Shown here: positions 36,346 through 45,759 of the stretch, one piece after another
How the letters are laid out: each line of letters begins with the position of its first letter
How positions within the stretch are numbered: position 1 is the stretch's first letter
DNA from: Arthrobacter sp. C9C5
GTDB taxonomy: Bacteria; Actinomycetota; Actinomycetes; Actinomycetales; Micrococcaceae
Assembly (NCBI RefSeq): GCF_013359735.1
Contig: NZ_JABFMX010000005.1
Coordinates: 62,001 to 126,000 of the forward strand
Length of the DNA stretch: 64,000 bases
Direction: 5' to 3'
Translations under genes and position numbers: made by a program
Notes under the pieces: model-generated
What the model saw: the letters and a program-made list of their open reading frames with translations, nothing else
Database searches by the model: none
What the model was told of the DNA's origin: nothing

Positions 36346-37470
36346 ATGCGAGTTCTTGCAGCCATGAGCGGCGGCGTCGATTCAGCCGTTGCCGCAGCCC
36401 GCGCCGTCGAGGCCGGCCACGACGTCGTCGGGGTCCACCTCGCGCTCTCACGCATGCCCGGAACGCTGCGCACCGGCAGCCGTGGCTGCTGCACCATCGA
36501 GGACTCGCGCGACGCCTGGCGGGCGTGCGACGTGCTCGGCATCCCGTATTACGTGTGGGACTTCTCCGAGCGTTTCAAGGAAGACGTCGTCCAGGACTTC
36601 ATCGACGAATACGCCGCCGGCCGCACGCCCAACCCGTGCATGCGCTGCAACGAGCGGATCAAGTTCGCCGCGCTGCTGGAGAAGGCGATCGCGCTGGGTT
36701 TCGACGCCGTCTGCACCGGCCACTACGCCAAGGTGATCACGGACGCCGAGGGCAACCCCGAACTGCACCGCGCCGCAGACTGGGCAAAGGACCAGAGCTA
36801 CGTGCTCGGCGTCCTCACGCACGAACAGCTCCGGCACTCGATGTTCCCGCTCGCGGACACCCCCTCCAAGGCCGAGGTCCGCGCCGAGGCCGAACGCCGC
36901 GGGCTTTCCGTGGCCAACAAGCCCGACAGCCACGACATCTGCTTCATCCCCGACGGCGACACCGCCGGCTGGCTGGCGGAGAAGATCGAGATGACCACCG
37001 GCGACATCGTGGACGAATCCGGTGCCAAGGTCGGCGAGCACCCGGGCGCCAACGCCTTCACCGTCGGCCAGCGCCGCGGGCTGAAGCTGGGCACCCCGGC
37101 CGCCGACGGCAAGCCGCGCTTTGTGCTGGAGATCCGGCCCAAGGAGAACAAGGTGGTTGTGGGCCCCGAGGCCCTGCTGGCGATCGACGAGATCCGGGGC
37201 ATCAAGGTGTCCTGGGCGGGGCTGCCGATCGCCGAGATCGCCACGGGCGAGCAGTTCGACTGCTACGCCCAGGTCCGCGCCCACGGGGACCCGGTGCCGG
37301 CAACCGCCCGGATGGAACACGCGGGCGGCTCCGGGGACCTGGTGGTCACGCTGGTGGAGCCGCTCCGCGGCGTCGCCCCCGGCCAGACCGTGGTCCTTTA
37401 CCAGGGCAGCCGGGTCCTGGGCCAGGCCACCATCGACGCCGCGCGCTCGCTGCAGCGCGCCGCCCTCTAA
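36346..37470 (+). CDS. mnmA: tRNA-specific 2-thiouridylase MnmA
   Basis: 374-aa enzyme that installs 2-thiouridine at position 34 of tRNA-Lys, Glu and Gln. It uses ATP and sulfur relayed from a cysteine desulfurase. PP-loop SGGVDS at 8-13; the two catalytic cysteines are present, C101 ([10 protein letters not shown]) and C199 ([12 protein letters not shown]). The central domain has [17 protein letters not shown] and [12 protein letters not shown], and a C-terminal beta-barrel follows. ATG at 36346 is preceded by AGAGAAAG. The sulfur donor gene iscS lies about 1.4 kb upstream. A 12-bp hairpin follows at 37538. Confidence 0.96.
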   Translation: MRVLAAMSGGVDSAVAAARAVEAGHDVVGVHLALSRMPGTLRTGSRGCCTIEDSRDAWRACDVLGIPYYVWDFSERFKEDVVQDFIDEYAAGRTPNPCMRCNERIKFAALLEKAIALGFDAVCTGHYAKVITDAEGNPELHRAADWAKDQSYVLGVLTHEQLRHSMFPLADTPSKAEVRAEAERRGLSVANKPDSHDICFIPDGDTAGWLAEKIEMTTGDIVDESGAKVGEHPGANAFTVGQRRGLKLGTPAADGKPRFVLEIRPKENKVVVGPEALLAIDEIRGIKVSWAGLPIAEIATGEQFDCYAQVRAHGDPVPATARMEHAGGSGDLVVTLVEPLRGVAPGQTVVLYQGSRVLGQATIDAARSLQRAAL

Positions 37471-37896
37471 CCGCCCTCCACACGCCGCGTCTTCCCGCCG
37501 CCGGGCGGGTCCGCCGCCAGGCCGGTCCGCCGGTTCCAGGAGCGCCGCACGCCATTGGCTTGTGGCGCTCCTGCCGTTAACCCTCTCCCGGGCGCGGGGC
37601 ATGTCCATTCTTCGCGGCCACGAATGGGCACTTCTGGGTTATGTCCAGTCCCCGGCCCGGGCGGCGGGCATGTCCGACGGCGGTCGGCGCAATGTCCGGG
37701 GTGCCGAAGATCCGGGCGATATCCCGAAGAATGCGATAAGTTCCGCCTGTTCGTGTAAATTTTGTGTCTCAACTCACAAGATGCAGCGATTCGCCCGTGG
37801 TCTTCTGGTTGAATCTAGGAATCAGGACAGGTGCTGCCCAACGAGTCAAGCTACTTCGGGCTGCGCACTAGTACTCATCGAACAGAAAGTTCACAG
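37471..37896. other. 426-base intergenic region mnmA / peptide ABC transporter
   Basis: No credible gene. It holds three things. First, a hairpin with 12-nt arms (37538-37549 and 37561-37572, one wobble) that may terminate mnmA but lacks a T tract. Second, four ATGTCC hexamers at 37601, 37641, 37670 and 37692, two of them in the decamer GGGCATGTCC, with an imperfect inverted repeat 37602-37630. Third, an A+T-richer stretch 37730-37830 with TTGTG-N8-CACAA at 37762-37779, likely the transporter promoter and operator region. Confidence 0.5.
37538..37572 (+). terminator. Possible terminator hairpin after mnmA
   Basis: Arms AGGAGCGCCGCA (37538-37549) and TGTGGCGCTCCT (37561-37572) with one G-T pair and an 11-nt loop. 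There is no T-run afterwards, so it may be only a stabilising stem. Confidence 0.45.
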
Positions 37897-39531
37897 ATGG
37901 CAATGAACAAAAAGGCCCTGCAAAGCGCCATCGCGCTTGCCGGGGTTTCCGCCTTTGCACTGACGGCCTGCACCGGCCCTACCGGCGGCGGAACGTCCTC
38001 CGGCAGCGCCGCAGGCGGAGGCAGCATTACGTACGGCACCACGGATAAGGTGGTCACCCTCGACCCGGCCGGCTCCTACGACGCCGGCTCGTTCATGGTG
38101 ATGAACCAGATCTACCCGTTCCTGATGAACTCGAAGCCCGGAACGGCTGACTCCAGCCCGGACATCGCCGAGTCCGCCTCCTTCACGAGCCCCACGGAAT
38201 ACACCGTCAAGCTCAAGTCCGGCCTCAAGTTCGCCAACGGGCACGCACTGACGTCCTCGGACGTGAAGTTCTCGATCGACCGCGTCATCAAGATCAACGA
38301 TGACAACGGCCCGGCCTCCCTGCTGGGCAACCTCGCCTCGGTGGAAGTCAAAGACGACTCCACCGTGGTCTTCAAGCTCAAGGAAGGCAACGACCAGGTC
38401 TTCCCGGGCGTGCTTGCCGCGAACGCCGGCCCGATCGTCGACGAAGAGGTCTTTTCCCCGGACAAGCTGATGAGCGACGAGGACATCGTCAAGGGCAAGC
38501 CCTTCGCCGGCCAGTACACGATCGAAAGCTACAAGAAGAACGAGCTCGTGAGCCTCAAGGCCAACCCGGACTACAAGGGTCTGCTCGGCAAGCCGGCGAA
38601 CGACAGCGCCACGATCAAGTACTACGCGGACTCCAATAACCTCAAGCTCGATGTCCAGCAGGGCAACATCGACGTCGCCGGCCGCAGCCTGACCGCGACC
38701 GACGCGGCCGACCTTGAGAAGGACTCCAAGGTAAAGGTGCACAAGGGCCCCGGTGGCGAACTGCGCTACATCGTCTTCAACTTCGACACCATGCCGTTCG
38801 GCGCCAAGGCTGCCGACGCCGACCCGGCCAAGGCACTCGCCGTCCGCCAGGCGATGGCCGACGTCGTCGACCGCGACGCGATCGCCAGCCAGGTCTACAA
38901 GGGCACCTACCTCCCCGCGTACTCCGTCGTCCCCGACGGTTTCGCCGGCGCCATCAAGCCGCTCAAGGAAATGTACGGCGACGGCAACGGCAAGCCCAGC
39001 GTCGAAAAGGCCAAGAAAGCCTTCAGTGACGCCGGCGTCACCGCCCCGGTCACGCTGAAGCTGCAGTACAACCCGGACCACTACGGCAAGTCCTCCGGCG
39101 ACGAGTACGCCATGATCAAGGAACAGCTGGAGAAGTCGGGCCTGTTCAAGGTCGACCTGCAGTCCACCGAGTGGGTCACCTACTCCAAGGACCGCACCAA
39201 GGATGTCTACCCGGTCTACCAGCTCGGCTGGTTCCCGGACTACTCCGACGCCGACAACTACCTGACCCCGTTCTTCATCCCGGGCAACTTCCTCAAGAAC
39301 CACTACGAGAACGCCTCCGTCACGGCGCTGATCAAGAAGCAGCTCACCACCGTTGACAAGGCCGAGCGCGAAAAGGTGCTCGGTGACGCCCAGACGGCCG
39401 TCGCCAAGGACCTCTCCACGCTGCCGCTGTTGCAGGGCGCCCAGCTCATGGTCGCCGGCAAGGACGTCCAGGGTGTCGAAAAGACCCTCGACGCGTCCTT
39501 CAAGACCCGTCTTGGTGTGATTTCCAAGTAG
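37897..39531 (+). CDS. Peptide ABC transporter substrate-binding lipoprotein
   Basis: 544-aa family 5 (OppA/DppA-like) solute-binding protein. The signal peptide with lipobox is AIALAGVSAFALTACTGP (Cys at about 25), then a Gly/Ser linker. The binding domain starts ITYGTTDKVVTLDPAGSYDA and contains the family motif region SPTEYTVKLKSGLKFANGHA followed by LTSSDVKFSIDRV. ATG at 37897 has AGAAAG upstream; ATG at 37903 is an alternative. It is first in the four-gene transporter operon with permeases B and C and a fused ATPase. A hairpin between it and the permease gene probably raises its relative expression. The ligand, peptide or otherwise, is not determined. Confidence 0.88.
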   Translation: MAMNKKALQSAIALAGVSAFALTACTGPTGGGTSSGSAAGGGSITYGTTDKVVTLDPAGSYDAGSFMVMNQIYPFLMNSKPGTADSSPDIAESASFTSPTEYTVKLKSGLKFANGHALTSSDVKFSIDRVIKINDDNGPASLLGNLASVEVKDDSTVVFKLKEGNDQVFPGVLAANAGPIVDEEVFSPDKLMSDEDIVKGKPFAGQYTIESYKKNELVSLKANPDYKGLLGKPANDSATIKYYADSNNLKLDVQQGNIDVAGRSLTATDAADLEKDSKVKVHKGPGGELRYIVFNFDTMPFGAKAADADPAKALAVRQAMADVVDRDAIASQVYKGTYLPAYSVVPDGFAGAIKPLKEMYGDGNGKPSVEKAKKAFSDAGVTAPVTLKLQYNPDHYGKSSGDEYAMIKEQLEKSGLFKVDLQSTEWVTYSKDRTKDVYPVYQLGWFPDYSDADNYLTPFFIPGNFLKNHYENASVTALIKKQLTTVDKAEREKVLGDAQTAVAKDLSTLPLLQGAQLMVAGKDVQGVEKTLDASFKTRLGVISK

Positions 39532-39564
39532 GTCCAATCCCCATCCGGTCCTGACCAGCCAAGG

Positions 39565-39593
39565 AGGCGGGGCGCCTGCGCGGCGTCCCGCCT
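39565..39593 (+). terminator. Attenuating hairpin between binding protein and permease genes
   Basis: 12-bp stem AGGCGGGGCGCC (39565-39576) and GGCGTCCCGCCT (39582-39593) with one G-T pair and a 5-nt loop, followed by TTCTTGCTG. The position inside the operon suggests partial termination favouring the substrate-binding protein. Confidence 0.7.
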
Positions 39594-39663
39594 TTCTTGC
39601 TGATAGCAGGACAACCGATTCCGGAAGCCCACGAAGCCGACGGAAGCACAAATTTAGGTACCA

Positions 39664-40755
39664 ATGACAACACTTATTGAGGCGCCGCCCAGCGACGCCG
39701 ACGGCCTATTGCCCACAAAGAAAAAGGCGTCCGGTGGGGGACTGGGCCAGTACATCCTGATCAGGTTCCTGCTGATCTTCCCGACCATCTTCATCCTGGT
39801 CACGCTCGTGTTCTTCCTGATGCGGATCACGGGCGACCCGATCACGGCCGCCCTCGGCGGCCGGCTCCCGCCGGAACAACTGGCGGAGCGCATCCACGCG
39901 GCCGGCTACGACCGGCCCATCTTCGTGCAGTACTTCGAGTACCTCGGACAGCTCATCACCGGCAACTTCGGCACCACGCTCTCGGACAACCGCCAGGTCT
40001 CCGAGATGCTGACCACCTACGGTTCGGCGACGCTGGAACTGTCCATCAACGCGCTGCTCGTGGCCCTGGTCGTGGGCATCCCGCTGGGCATGATCGCCGC
40101 GCACCGCCGCGACAAGGCGGCCGACGCCGTCCTGCGGATCTTCGCGATTCTCTGCTACGCCACGCCCGTCTTCTTCGCCGGCATGCTGCTGAAGCTGACC
40201 TTCTCGGTCTGGCTGGGCTGGCTCCCGGTTGCCGGCCGGGCCAAGACCTCCACCGAACTGGCCCTCACCGCACTGCAGGCGCCCACCGGCATCTACTGGC
40301 TCGACTCGGTCCGCAGCGGCAACATGGCCGCGCTCGGTGATGTCACCGCCCATGCCGTGCTGCCCGCCGTGGCCCTCGGGCTGCTGACCGCCGGCATCTT
40401 CCTGCGGCTGGTCCGCACCAACGTGATCGGCACCCTCGGCAAGGACTACGTGGAGGCCGGACGCTCCCGCGGCGTCAGCGAATTCCGCCTGGTCACCAAG
40501 CACGCCTACAAGCCGGCGCTGATCCCGATCATCACCGTGATGGGCCTGCAGATCGCGGTCATGCTCGGCGGCGCCGTGCTGACCGAGACCACCTTTGAAT
40601 GGAAAGGCCTCGGCTTCCAGCTGGCGACCTACCTGACGGCCCGCGACTTCGTGGCCGTGCAGGGCATCGTGGTGCTGCTCGCCGTGATCGTGGCCGTGAC
40701 CAACTTCATCGTGGACATCGTCGCCGCGCTGATCGACCCCCGCGTGAGGTACTGA
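39664..40755 (+). CDS. Peptide ABC transporter permease (DppB-type)
   Basis: 363-aa inner-membrane permease. A cytoplasmic N-terminus of about 35 residues is followed by about six to seven helices. The first is LIRFLLIFPTIFILVTLVFF with the usual MRITGDP motif of DppB proteins; the EAA loop YVEAGRSRGVSEFRLVTKHA contacts the ATPase. VLTETTFEWKGLGFQLATYL is also family-typical. ATG at 39664. The stop is separated from the next permease ATG by one base. Confidence 0.92.
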   Translation: MTTLIEAPPSDADGLLPTKKKASGGGLGQYILIRFLLIFPTIFILVTLVFFLMRITGDPITAALGGRLPPEQLAERIHAAGYDRPIFVQYFEYLGQLITGNFGTTLSDNRQVSEMLTTYGSATLELSINALLVALVVGIPLGMIAAHRRDKAADAVLRIFAILCYATPVFFAGMLLKLTFSVWLGWLPVAGRAKTSTELALTALQAPTGIYWLDSVRSGNMAALGDVTAHAVLPAVALGLLTAGIFLRLVRTNVIGTLGKDYVEAGRSRGVSEFRLVTKHAYKPALIPIITVMGLQIAVMLGGAVLTETTFEWKGLGFQLATYLTARDFVAVQGIVVLLAVIVAVTNFIVDIVAALIDPRVRY

Positions 40756-40756
40756 C

Positions 40757-41788
40757 ATGAGCATCGAACCAACCATTGCCGCTGAAAGCCGCCGGGACCC
40801 CTGGTACCGGCGCCTGCCGGTCGTCTCCCACTTCAACAAGAGCGTCGGCCTGCAGCGGGGCATGCTCGTCACCGGGCTGATCCTGACCTCGCTGTTCCTG
40901 CTGACGGCCATCTTCGCACCGCTGATCGCACCGTTCGGCTTCTCCCAGATCTCCGACGCCGACGGCAGCTTCACCGCCCAGCAGGCACCCGGCGGCAAGC
41001 ACCTGCTCGGCACCACCGTGGGCGGCTACGACGTGTTCTCCCGGGTCGTCTGGGGCGCGCAGACCGCCGTCATGGTCATCATCGTGGCCGTCATCATGTC
41101 GATCTTCATCGGCGTCATCCTCGGCCTGGTCAGCGGCTACATTGGCGGCTGGCTGGACCGGATCCTCGTGGTCATCGCCGACGCCGTGTACGCGTTCCCG
41201 TCCCTGCTAGTCGCCATCGTCATGGCGATCGTGATCAGCGGCGGACGTTCCAGCCTGTGGGGCGGCATCCTGGCCGCGGCGATCTCGATCACCGTGGTCT
41301 TCATCCCGCAGTACTTCCGCGTCATCCGCGCCGAAACCATCCGGCTCAAGGCCGAACCCTTCGTCGAATCGGCCAAGGTGGTGGGCGCGTCCAACATCAG
41401 GATCATGACCCGCCACATCTACAAGAACGCCACCCGCACCCTGCCGCTGATCTTCACGCTGAACGCCTCCGAAGCCATCCTCACCCTCGCGGGCCTGGGC
41501 TTCCTCGGCTTCGGCATCGAACCGACCTCGGCCGCCGAATGGGGCTTCGACCTCAACAAGGCGCTGGCGGACACCACCTCCGGGATCTGGTGGACCGGTG
41601 TCTTCCCGGGCCTGGCCATTGTCCTCACCGTGGTGGGGCTGACCCTGGTCGGCGAAAGCATCAACGACCTCAACGACCCGCGCCTGCGCGGCCGCAAGAA
41701 GGCTGCCTCCGGCAAATCCGGACCCGGCACTGCCGGATCCAGCTCCGCCGCCCAGGCAGCGCACTCAGCAGAAGTGAGCAGTTCATGA
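40757..41788 (+). CDS. Peptide ABC transporter permease (DppC-type)
   Basis: 343-aa second permease. The N-terminal FNKSVGLQRGMLVTGLILTS precedes the first helix, then HLLGTTVGGYDVFSRVVWGA (the DppC GTDxxGRDVxSR-like motif), the EAA loop FVESAKVVGASNIRIMTRHI and LTLAGLGFLGFGIEPTSAAE. A Gly/Ala/Ser-rich 25-residue C-terminal tail follows the last helix. Its stop overlaps the ATPase gene's start by 4 bases (ATGA), so translation is coupled. Confidence 0.92.
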   Translation: MSIEPTIAAESRRDPWYRRLPVVSHFNKSVGLQRGMLVTGLILTSLFLLTAIFAPLIAPFGFSQISDADGSFTAQQAPGGKHLLGTTVGGYDVFSRVVWGAQTAVMVIIVAVIMSIFIGVILGLVSGYIGGWLDRILVVIADAVYAFPSLLVAIVMAIVISGGRSSLWGGILAAAISITVVFIPQYFRVIRAETIRLKAEPFVESAKVVGASNIRIMTRHIYKNATRTLPLIFTLNASEAILTLAGLGFLGFGIEPTSAAEWGFDLNKALADTTSGIWWTGVFPGLAIVLTVVGLTLVGESINDLNDPRLRGRKKAASGKSGPGTAGSSSAAQAAHSAEVSSS

Positions 41789-43500
41789 GCACCAATATCG
41801 GTTCCGTTTCAGACCAGCACGCCCGCGGCGCCGGGCCCGTGCTGGACATCGACCACCTCAGGGTCACCTTCGCCACGGACGCGGGGGACGTCTATGCCGT
41901 GAAGGATGTCAGCCTCGAGGTCAACCCCGGCGAAGTCGTCGCCATCGTGGGCGAGTCCGGCTCCGGCAAGACCGTCACCGCCAAGACCATCCTGGGGTTG
42001 CTGCCGGAGACGGCGATCAGCTCCGGCGCCGTGCTGATCAACGGCAACAACGTGATCAGCGTCAGCGCCTCGAAGCTGCGGGAAATCCGTGGCCGCGACG
42101 TGGCCATGGTGTTCCAGGAGCCCTCCACGGCGCTCAATCCGGTCTTCACCGTCGGCTGGCAGATCGCCGAGGGCATCCGCGCCCATGCCGGGCACGGGGG
42201 AGCGGCCCGGGTCAGCGCCAAGGAGGCCAAGGCACGCGCCATCGATGCCCTGCGCAAGGTGGGCATCCCGGATCCGGAAACCCGGGTCAACTATTACCCG
42301 CACCAGTTCTCCGGCGGCCAGAAGCAGCGCGTCGTCATCGCCGCCGCGCTGGCGCTCAACCCGGGGCTCATCGTCGCTGACGAGCCGACCACCGCGCTGG
42401 ACGTCACCGTGCAGGCGGAAATCCTGGAACTCCTGCGCGAGCTGCGCGACCAGTACGGCACCTCGATCGTGCTGATCACGCACAACATGGGCGTCGTGGC
42501 CGACCTCGCCGACCGCGTCGTCGTGATGTACCAGGGCGACGTCGTCGAGGAGGCCAGCGCTCGGGTGCTCTTTGCGGAACCGAAGCAGGACTACACGAAG
42601 AAGCTGCTGGCCGCCGTCCCGCACCTGGGCCGGAACTCCGCCTCGGAGGGCATGACCGAACGCGCCCACCAGGGCGGCAAGGTGCTGGTCGAGGCCAAGA
42701 ACCTCACCATCGAGTACCCCGGCCGGCTGGGCAGCCCGGCGTTCAAGGCCGTGGACGGCGTGAATTTCACCCTGTCCGAGGGAGAGGTCTTCGGCCTCGT
42801 CGGCGAGTCGGGTTCCGGCAAGACGACGATCGGCCGCGCCATCGCGGGCCTGAACAGGACCACGGGCGGCAGCCTGAAGGTGCTGGATTACGAGATGCTC
42901 AATCTCAAGGAGCGCACCTTCAAACCGCTGCGCAAGCAGATCGGCTTCGTGTTCCAGGACCCGGCGGCGTCGTTCAACCCGCAGCTCACCATTGGTGACT
43001 GCATCGCGGAGCCGCTCATCATCCACACCAAGCCGACGCCGGCGCAGGCACGCCAGCGGACCCGTGAGCTGCTCGAATCGGTGCAGCTGCCGGCGGCTTA
43101 CGCGGACCGGTACCCGCACGAGCTCTCCGGCGGCCAGCGCCAGCGCGCCTCGCTGGCGCGGGCACTGATCCTGAACCCGAAACTGCTGATCGCCGATGAG
43201 CCGACGTCGGCACTGGATGTTTCGGTGCAGGCGAAAGTGTTGGAGCTGTTCAAGGAGATCCAGGCCGAATTCGGTTTCGCCTGCCTCTTCATCAGCCATG
43301 ACCTCGCCGTGGTGGACATCCTCTCGCACTGGGTCGGTGTCCTGTACAAGGGCAAGATGGTGGAGCAGGGCCTTGGAAACCAGGTCATGGGGCACCCGCA
43401 GCACGACTACACCAAGAAGCTCATCGCGTCGCTGCCGGTCCCGGATCCGGACGAGCAGGCCCGGCGCCGTGAGGCGTTCCGCGCGGTGCTCGGAGCCTAG
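41785..43500 (+). CDS. Fused peptide ABC transporter ATPase (DppD-DppF type)
   Basis: 571-aa protein with two complete ATP-binding cassettes. Cassette 1: Walker A GESGSGKT (about 55-62), signature FSGGQKQR, Walker [13 protein letters not shown]. Cassette 2: Walker A GESGSGKT (about 338), signature LSGGQRQR, Walker [13 protein letters not shown]. Each is followed by the oligopeptide-type extension with the DYTKKL motif. The fusion replaces the separate D and F ATPases of enteric Opp/Dpp systems. ATG at 41785 overlaps the permease stop; a much longer upstream frame overlaps the permease gene and is not real. Confidence 0.94.
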   Translation: MSTNIGSVSDQHARGAGPVLDIDHLRVTFATDAGDVYAVKDVSLEVNPGEVVAIVGESGSGKTVTAKTILGLLPETAISSGAVLINGNNVISVSASKLREIRGRDVAMVFQEPSTALNPVFTVGWQIAEGIRAHAGHGGAARVSAKEAKARAIDALRKVGIPDPETRVNYYPHQFSGGQKQRVVIAAALALNPGLIVADEPTTALDVTVQAEILELLRELRDQYGTSIVLITHNMGVVADLADRVVVMYQGDVVEEASARVLFAEPKQDYTKKLLAAVPHLGRNSASEGMTERAHQGGKVLVEAKNLTIEYPGRLGSPAFKAVDGVNFTLSEGEVFGLVGESGSGKTTIGRAIAGLNRTTGGSLKVLDYEMLNLKERTFKPLRKQIGFVFQDPAASFNPQLTIGDCIAEPLIIHTKPTPAQARQRTRELLESVQLPAAYADRYPHELSGGQRQRASLARALILNPKLLIADEPTSALDVSVQAKVLELFKEIQAEFGFACLFISHDLAVVDILSHWVGVLYKGKMVEQGLGNQVMGHPQHDYTKKLIASLPVPDPDEQARRREAFRAVLGA

Positions 43501-43554
43501 CAGCCGGCCGCGCTTGCCCCGCTTAACACCCGGCGGGATTTCCGTGCCAGCCCC

Positions 43555-43560
43555 TAGACT
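43555..43560 (+). promoter_or_regulatory. Candidate -10 of leaderless chorismate mutase mRNA
   Basis: TAGACT followed by 6 nt and the ATG at 43567. No ribosome-binding site; -35 weak. Confidence 0.4.
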
Positions 43561-43566
43561 GGACCA

Positions 43567-43989
43567 ATGACCGAGCAGAACCAGAACCTCCCTGACGCCG
43601 ATTCCTATGACCCCACGGCCAGCTCGCTGGCCGGGCACGTGGATCCCGCGGTGATGGCGGAACTGCTCTCCATCCGCTCCAGCATCGACAACATCGATGC
43701 CACCCTGGTCTTCCTCCTGGCCGAGCGCTTCAAGGCGACGCAGAAGGTCGGCTTCCTCAAGGCCGCGCACAAGCTTCCCGCGGGGGATCCCGGCCGGGAG
43801 ACGGCACAGATCGCGCGCCTGCGCCGTCTCGCCGCCGAAGCCCACCTCGACCCGGCGTTCGCGGAGAAATTCCTGAACTTCATCATCGGCGAGGTGATCC
43901 GGCACCATGAGGCCATCGCCGAGGACCATGAGGCCGCCGCGCACCGGACCACGGCTGCTGCGGACCCCGGCGTTTCCGCCGAGGCGTAG
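43567..43989 (+). CDS. Chorismate mutase (AroQ family)
   Basis: 140-aa protein whose central 90 residues form an AroQ-type all-helical chorismate mutase: LLSIRSSIDNIDATLVFLLA, ERFKATQKVGFLKA and ETAQIARLRRLAAEAHLDPA. Expected active-site Arg and Lys residues are visible in each helix (IRSSIDN, ERFKATQKVG, R in the third helix). It would convert chorismate to prephenate for Phe/Tyr synthesis. The last 20 or so residues are an Ala/His/Glu tail. The MetE-like gene starts 2 bases after its stop. Confidence 0.87.
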   Translation: MTEQNQNLPDADSYDPTASSLAGHVDPAVMAELLSIRSSIDNIDATLVFLLAERFKATQKVGFLKAAHKLPAGDPGRETAQIARLRRLAAEAHLDPAFAEKFLNFIIGEVIRHHEAIAEDHEAAAHRTTAAADPGVSAEA

Positions 43990-43991
43990 CC

Positions 43992-45029
43992 GTGTCCGTG
44001 CCAGATTTTCCCGGCCAGGTCACGGCCACCGCGCTTGGGCCGTGGCCGGGGGAGGACCCGGTCGAGGCTGCCCGCATCATCCGCGGCGAGCTCGGCAGTC
44101 CGCACCTTCCCTTCCTCGCCGAACTCCCGGACCGGGGCGTCGGTTCCGACGCGCTGGGCCGGACGGCGTCGCTGCTGGAGGGCCTCGCCGTCGACGTCCA
44201 GCCCTACGGCTGGCGGCTCGTTGACCGCCCCGGCAAGGACCTCATGCGGGCCCGTTCGGCGCTCTCCACCGACATCAACGTCCTCGCCGACGTCGTCGGG
44301 GCCGAGGACACACCGGCCGCGGAACTCAAGATCCAACTGCGCGGCCCGCTCAGCCTCGCCGCCGGACTGCACCTGCACAACGGGGAGCGGGCCCTCCTTG
44401 ACCATGGCGCACGGCGGGACCTCGCTGCCTCGCTGGCTGCCGGTGTGGGCCCCTACCTGCGCAAGGTCGCCGCCGCCGCGCCCGGAGCCGGCCTGGTGGT
44501 GCAGCTCGACGAACCGGATATCGCCGCCGTGATGGGCGGCACCATCCCCACCTCCAGCGGCTACCGCACCCTGCGCGCGGTTGCGGGTTCTGAAATCACG
44601 GAGTCCTGGCGCCTCGTCATCGATGCCCTGAGGGCCGCCGGCGCCGCCGAAGTCGTGGTCTCCGTGCCTGAAGTCGAGGCACCCTTCGACCGGATCCTCG
44701 CCGCCGGAGCGGACGGGATCGCGGTGCCGCTCCGTGCCCTGACCTCCCGCCAATGGGAACAAATCGCGGCAGCCGTGGAGTCCGGGAAACGCTTTTGGGC
44801 TGGGGCGCTGCCGGTCGACGAGGCTGCCGCGGCGCTGCCGCGCGTGCCCCAGGCCGTCGAAACGCTCTGGCGCCCGTGGCGCCAGCTCGGGCTCCCGGCC
44901 ACGGCGCTGGGCACCGTGCGGGTGACGCCCTCCGCAGGCCTCGCCGGACACACGCCGTCGTCCGCGACGGCGGTGCTGACCCGGCTGACGCAGCTGGCTG
45001 ACGGCCTCAACCAGCTGGCACTCGGCTAG
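43992..45029 (+). CDS. MetE-like (cobalamin-independent methionine synthase C-terminal fold) protein
   Basis: 345-aa protein related to the C-terminal half of MetE and to Rv3015c. TATALGPWPGEDPVEAARII opens it, and KIQLRGPLSLAAGLHLHNGE and LVVQLDEPDIAAVMGG match the barrel strands. No HxC zinc pair and no second Cys are present, and the protein has no N-terminal MetE half, so methionine synthesis is doubtful; it could be another methyl- or uroporphyrinogen-decarboxylase-like barrel. GTG at 43992, 2 bases after the chorismate mutase gene. In M. tuberculosis ligA follows Rv3015c, but here a convergent DUF4166 gene follows. Confidence 0.75.
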   Translation: MSVPDFPGQVTATALGPWPGEDPVEAARIIRGELGSPHLPFLAELPDRGVGSDALGRTASLLEGLAVDVQPYGWRLVDRPGKDLMRARSALSTDINVLADVVGAEDTPAAELKIQLRGPLSLAAGLHLHNGERALLDHGARRDLAASLAAGVGPYLRKVAAAAPGAGLVVQLDEPDIAAVMGGTIPTSSGYRTLRAVAGSEITESWRLVIDALRAAGAAEVVVSVPEVEAPFDRILAAGADGIAVPLRALTSRQWEQIAAAVESGKRFWAGALPVDEAAAALPRVPQAVETLWRPWRQLGLPATALGTVRVTPSAGLAGHTPSSATAVLTRLTQLADGLNQLALG

Positions 45030-45032
45030 GAC

Positions 45033-45743
45033 CTAGACGCGGCTTTCCCAGCGCTCGGGCCGGGCCCTTCCCGGAAGGTAGCCCGGCGCCAGGGCATCCG
45101 CCGGGTAAGGCTCAAGCCGGTAGTCGAAGTGCCCCGCGTACACCAGCACCAGGCCGATCTGCGGCTGGATCACCTTGACCTGGATCCGGTGCCGGCCCTC
45201 GTCCGGCTCCCACCACTGCTCGGCATAGGCCTTGGCATCCAAGGCGTCCGGCAGCGGGATCCGCAGCGGCCCCAGGAACAGCCGGGAGGCCTCGGAGACG
45301 CCGCGCAGCCTGCCTTCCGGAGTGACGCTCAGGTTGAGGTCGGTGACCAGCCGGCGGTAGCGGCCGACGTAATCAACCAGCCGCGGGGTGCCCCCGGAGG
45401 AGTCCAGGCTGGTGGTGTCGTGGAAGATCCGGGTGGTCTGCGGGAAGAAGATTTCCCGGCGCGCGGTCAGGCTGGAGCGCCCGAACGGGTCCAGGTGGGC
45501 GTGGTTCTCGATCCGGAACCTGATGCCCTCGCCGTATTCCGGGAAGAACGCCTGTTCACCGGTCGCGAGCCGCAGCAGCGGCCGCAGCCAGCGCTGCCGG
45601 CAGCCGACGACGTCGAAGACGCCCTCGCCCACCCCGTAGTGCCCGGAGCCCGGGGCGAGCGAGAAGTACTCCTGCAATTCCGGCTGCAGCCGGGAGAATT
45701 CACGTCCCAGGCCGAGCTGGTAGATGGGTTCGTAGCTGGTCAC
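45033..45743 (-). CDS. DUF4166 domain protein
   Basis: 236-aa soluble protein resembling DUF4166 proteins. YFSLAPGSGHYGVGEGVFDV, the central RIENHAHLDPFGRSSLTA and a C-terminal GLVLVYAGHFDYRLEPYPAD are visible. No signal or membrane segment. GTG start at 45743 with a strong AAGGAGG site. It ends 3 bases from the MetE-like gene's stop. In many proteins this domain is fused to a dehydrogenase; here it stands alone. Function unknown. Confidence 0.65.
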   Translation of the reverse strand: MTSYEPIYQLGLGREFSRLQPELQEYFSLAPGSGHYGVGEGVFDVVGCRQRWLRPLLRLATGEQAFFPEYGEGIRFRIENHAHLDPFGRSSLTARREIFFPQTTRIFHDTTSLDSSGGTPRLVDYVGRYRRLVTDLNLSVTPEGRLRGVSEASRLFLGPLRIPLPDALDAKAYAEQWWEPDEGRHRIQVKVIQPQIGLVLVYAGHFDYRLEPYPADALAPGYLPGRARPERWESRV

Positions 45744-45759
45744 GGCATCCTCCTTGGGG

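Noticed and set aside
41257..41784. Upstream extension of the ABC ATPase frame
   Set aside because: Overlaps the second permease gene; the ATGA coupling and conserved start at 41785 are better.
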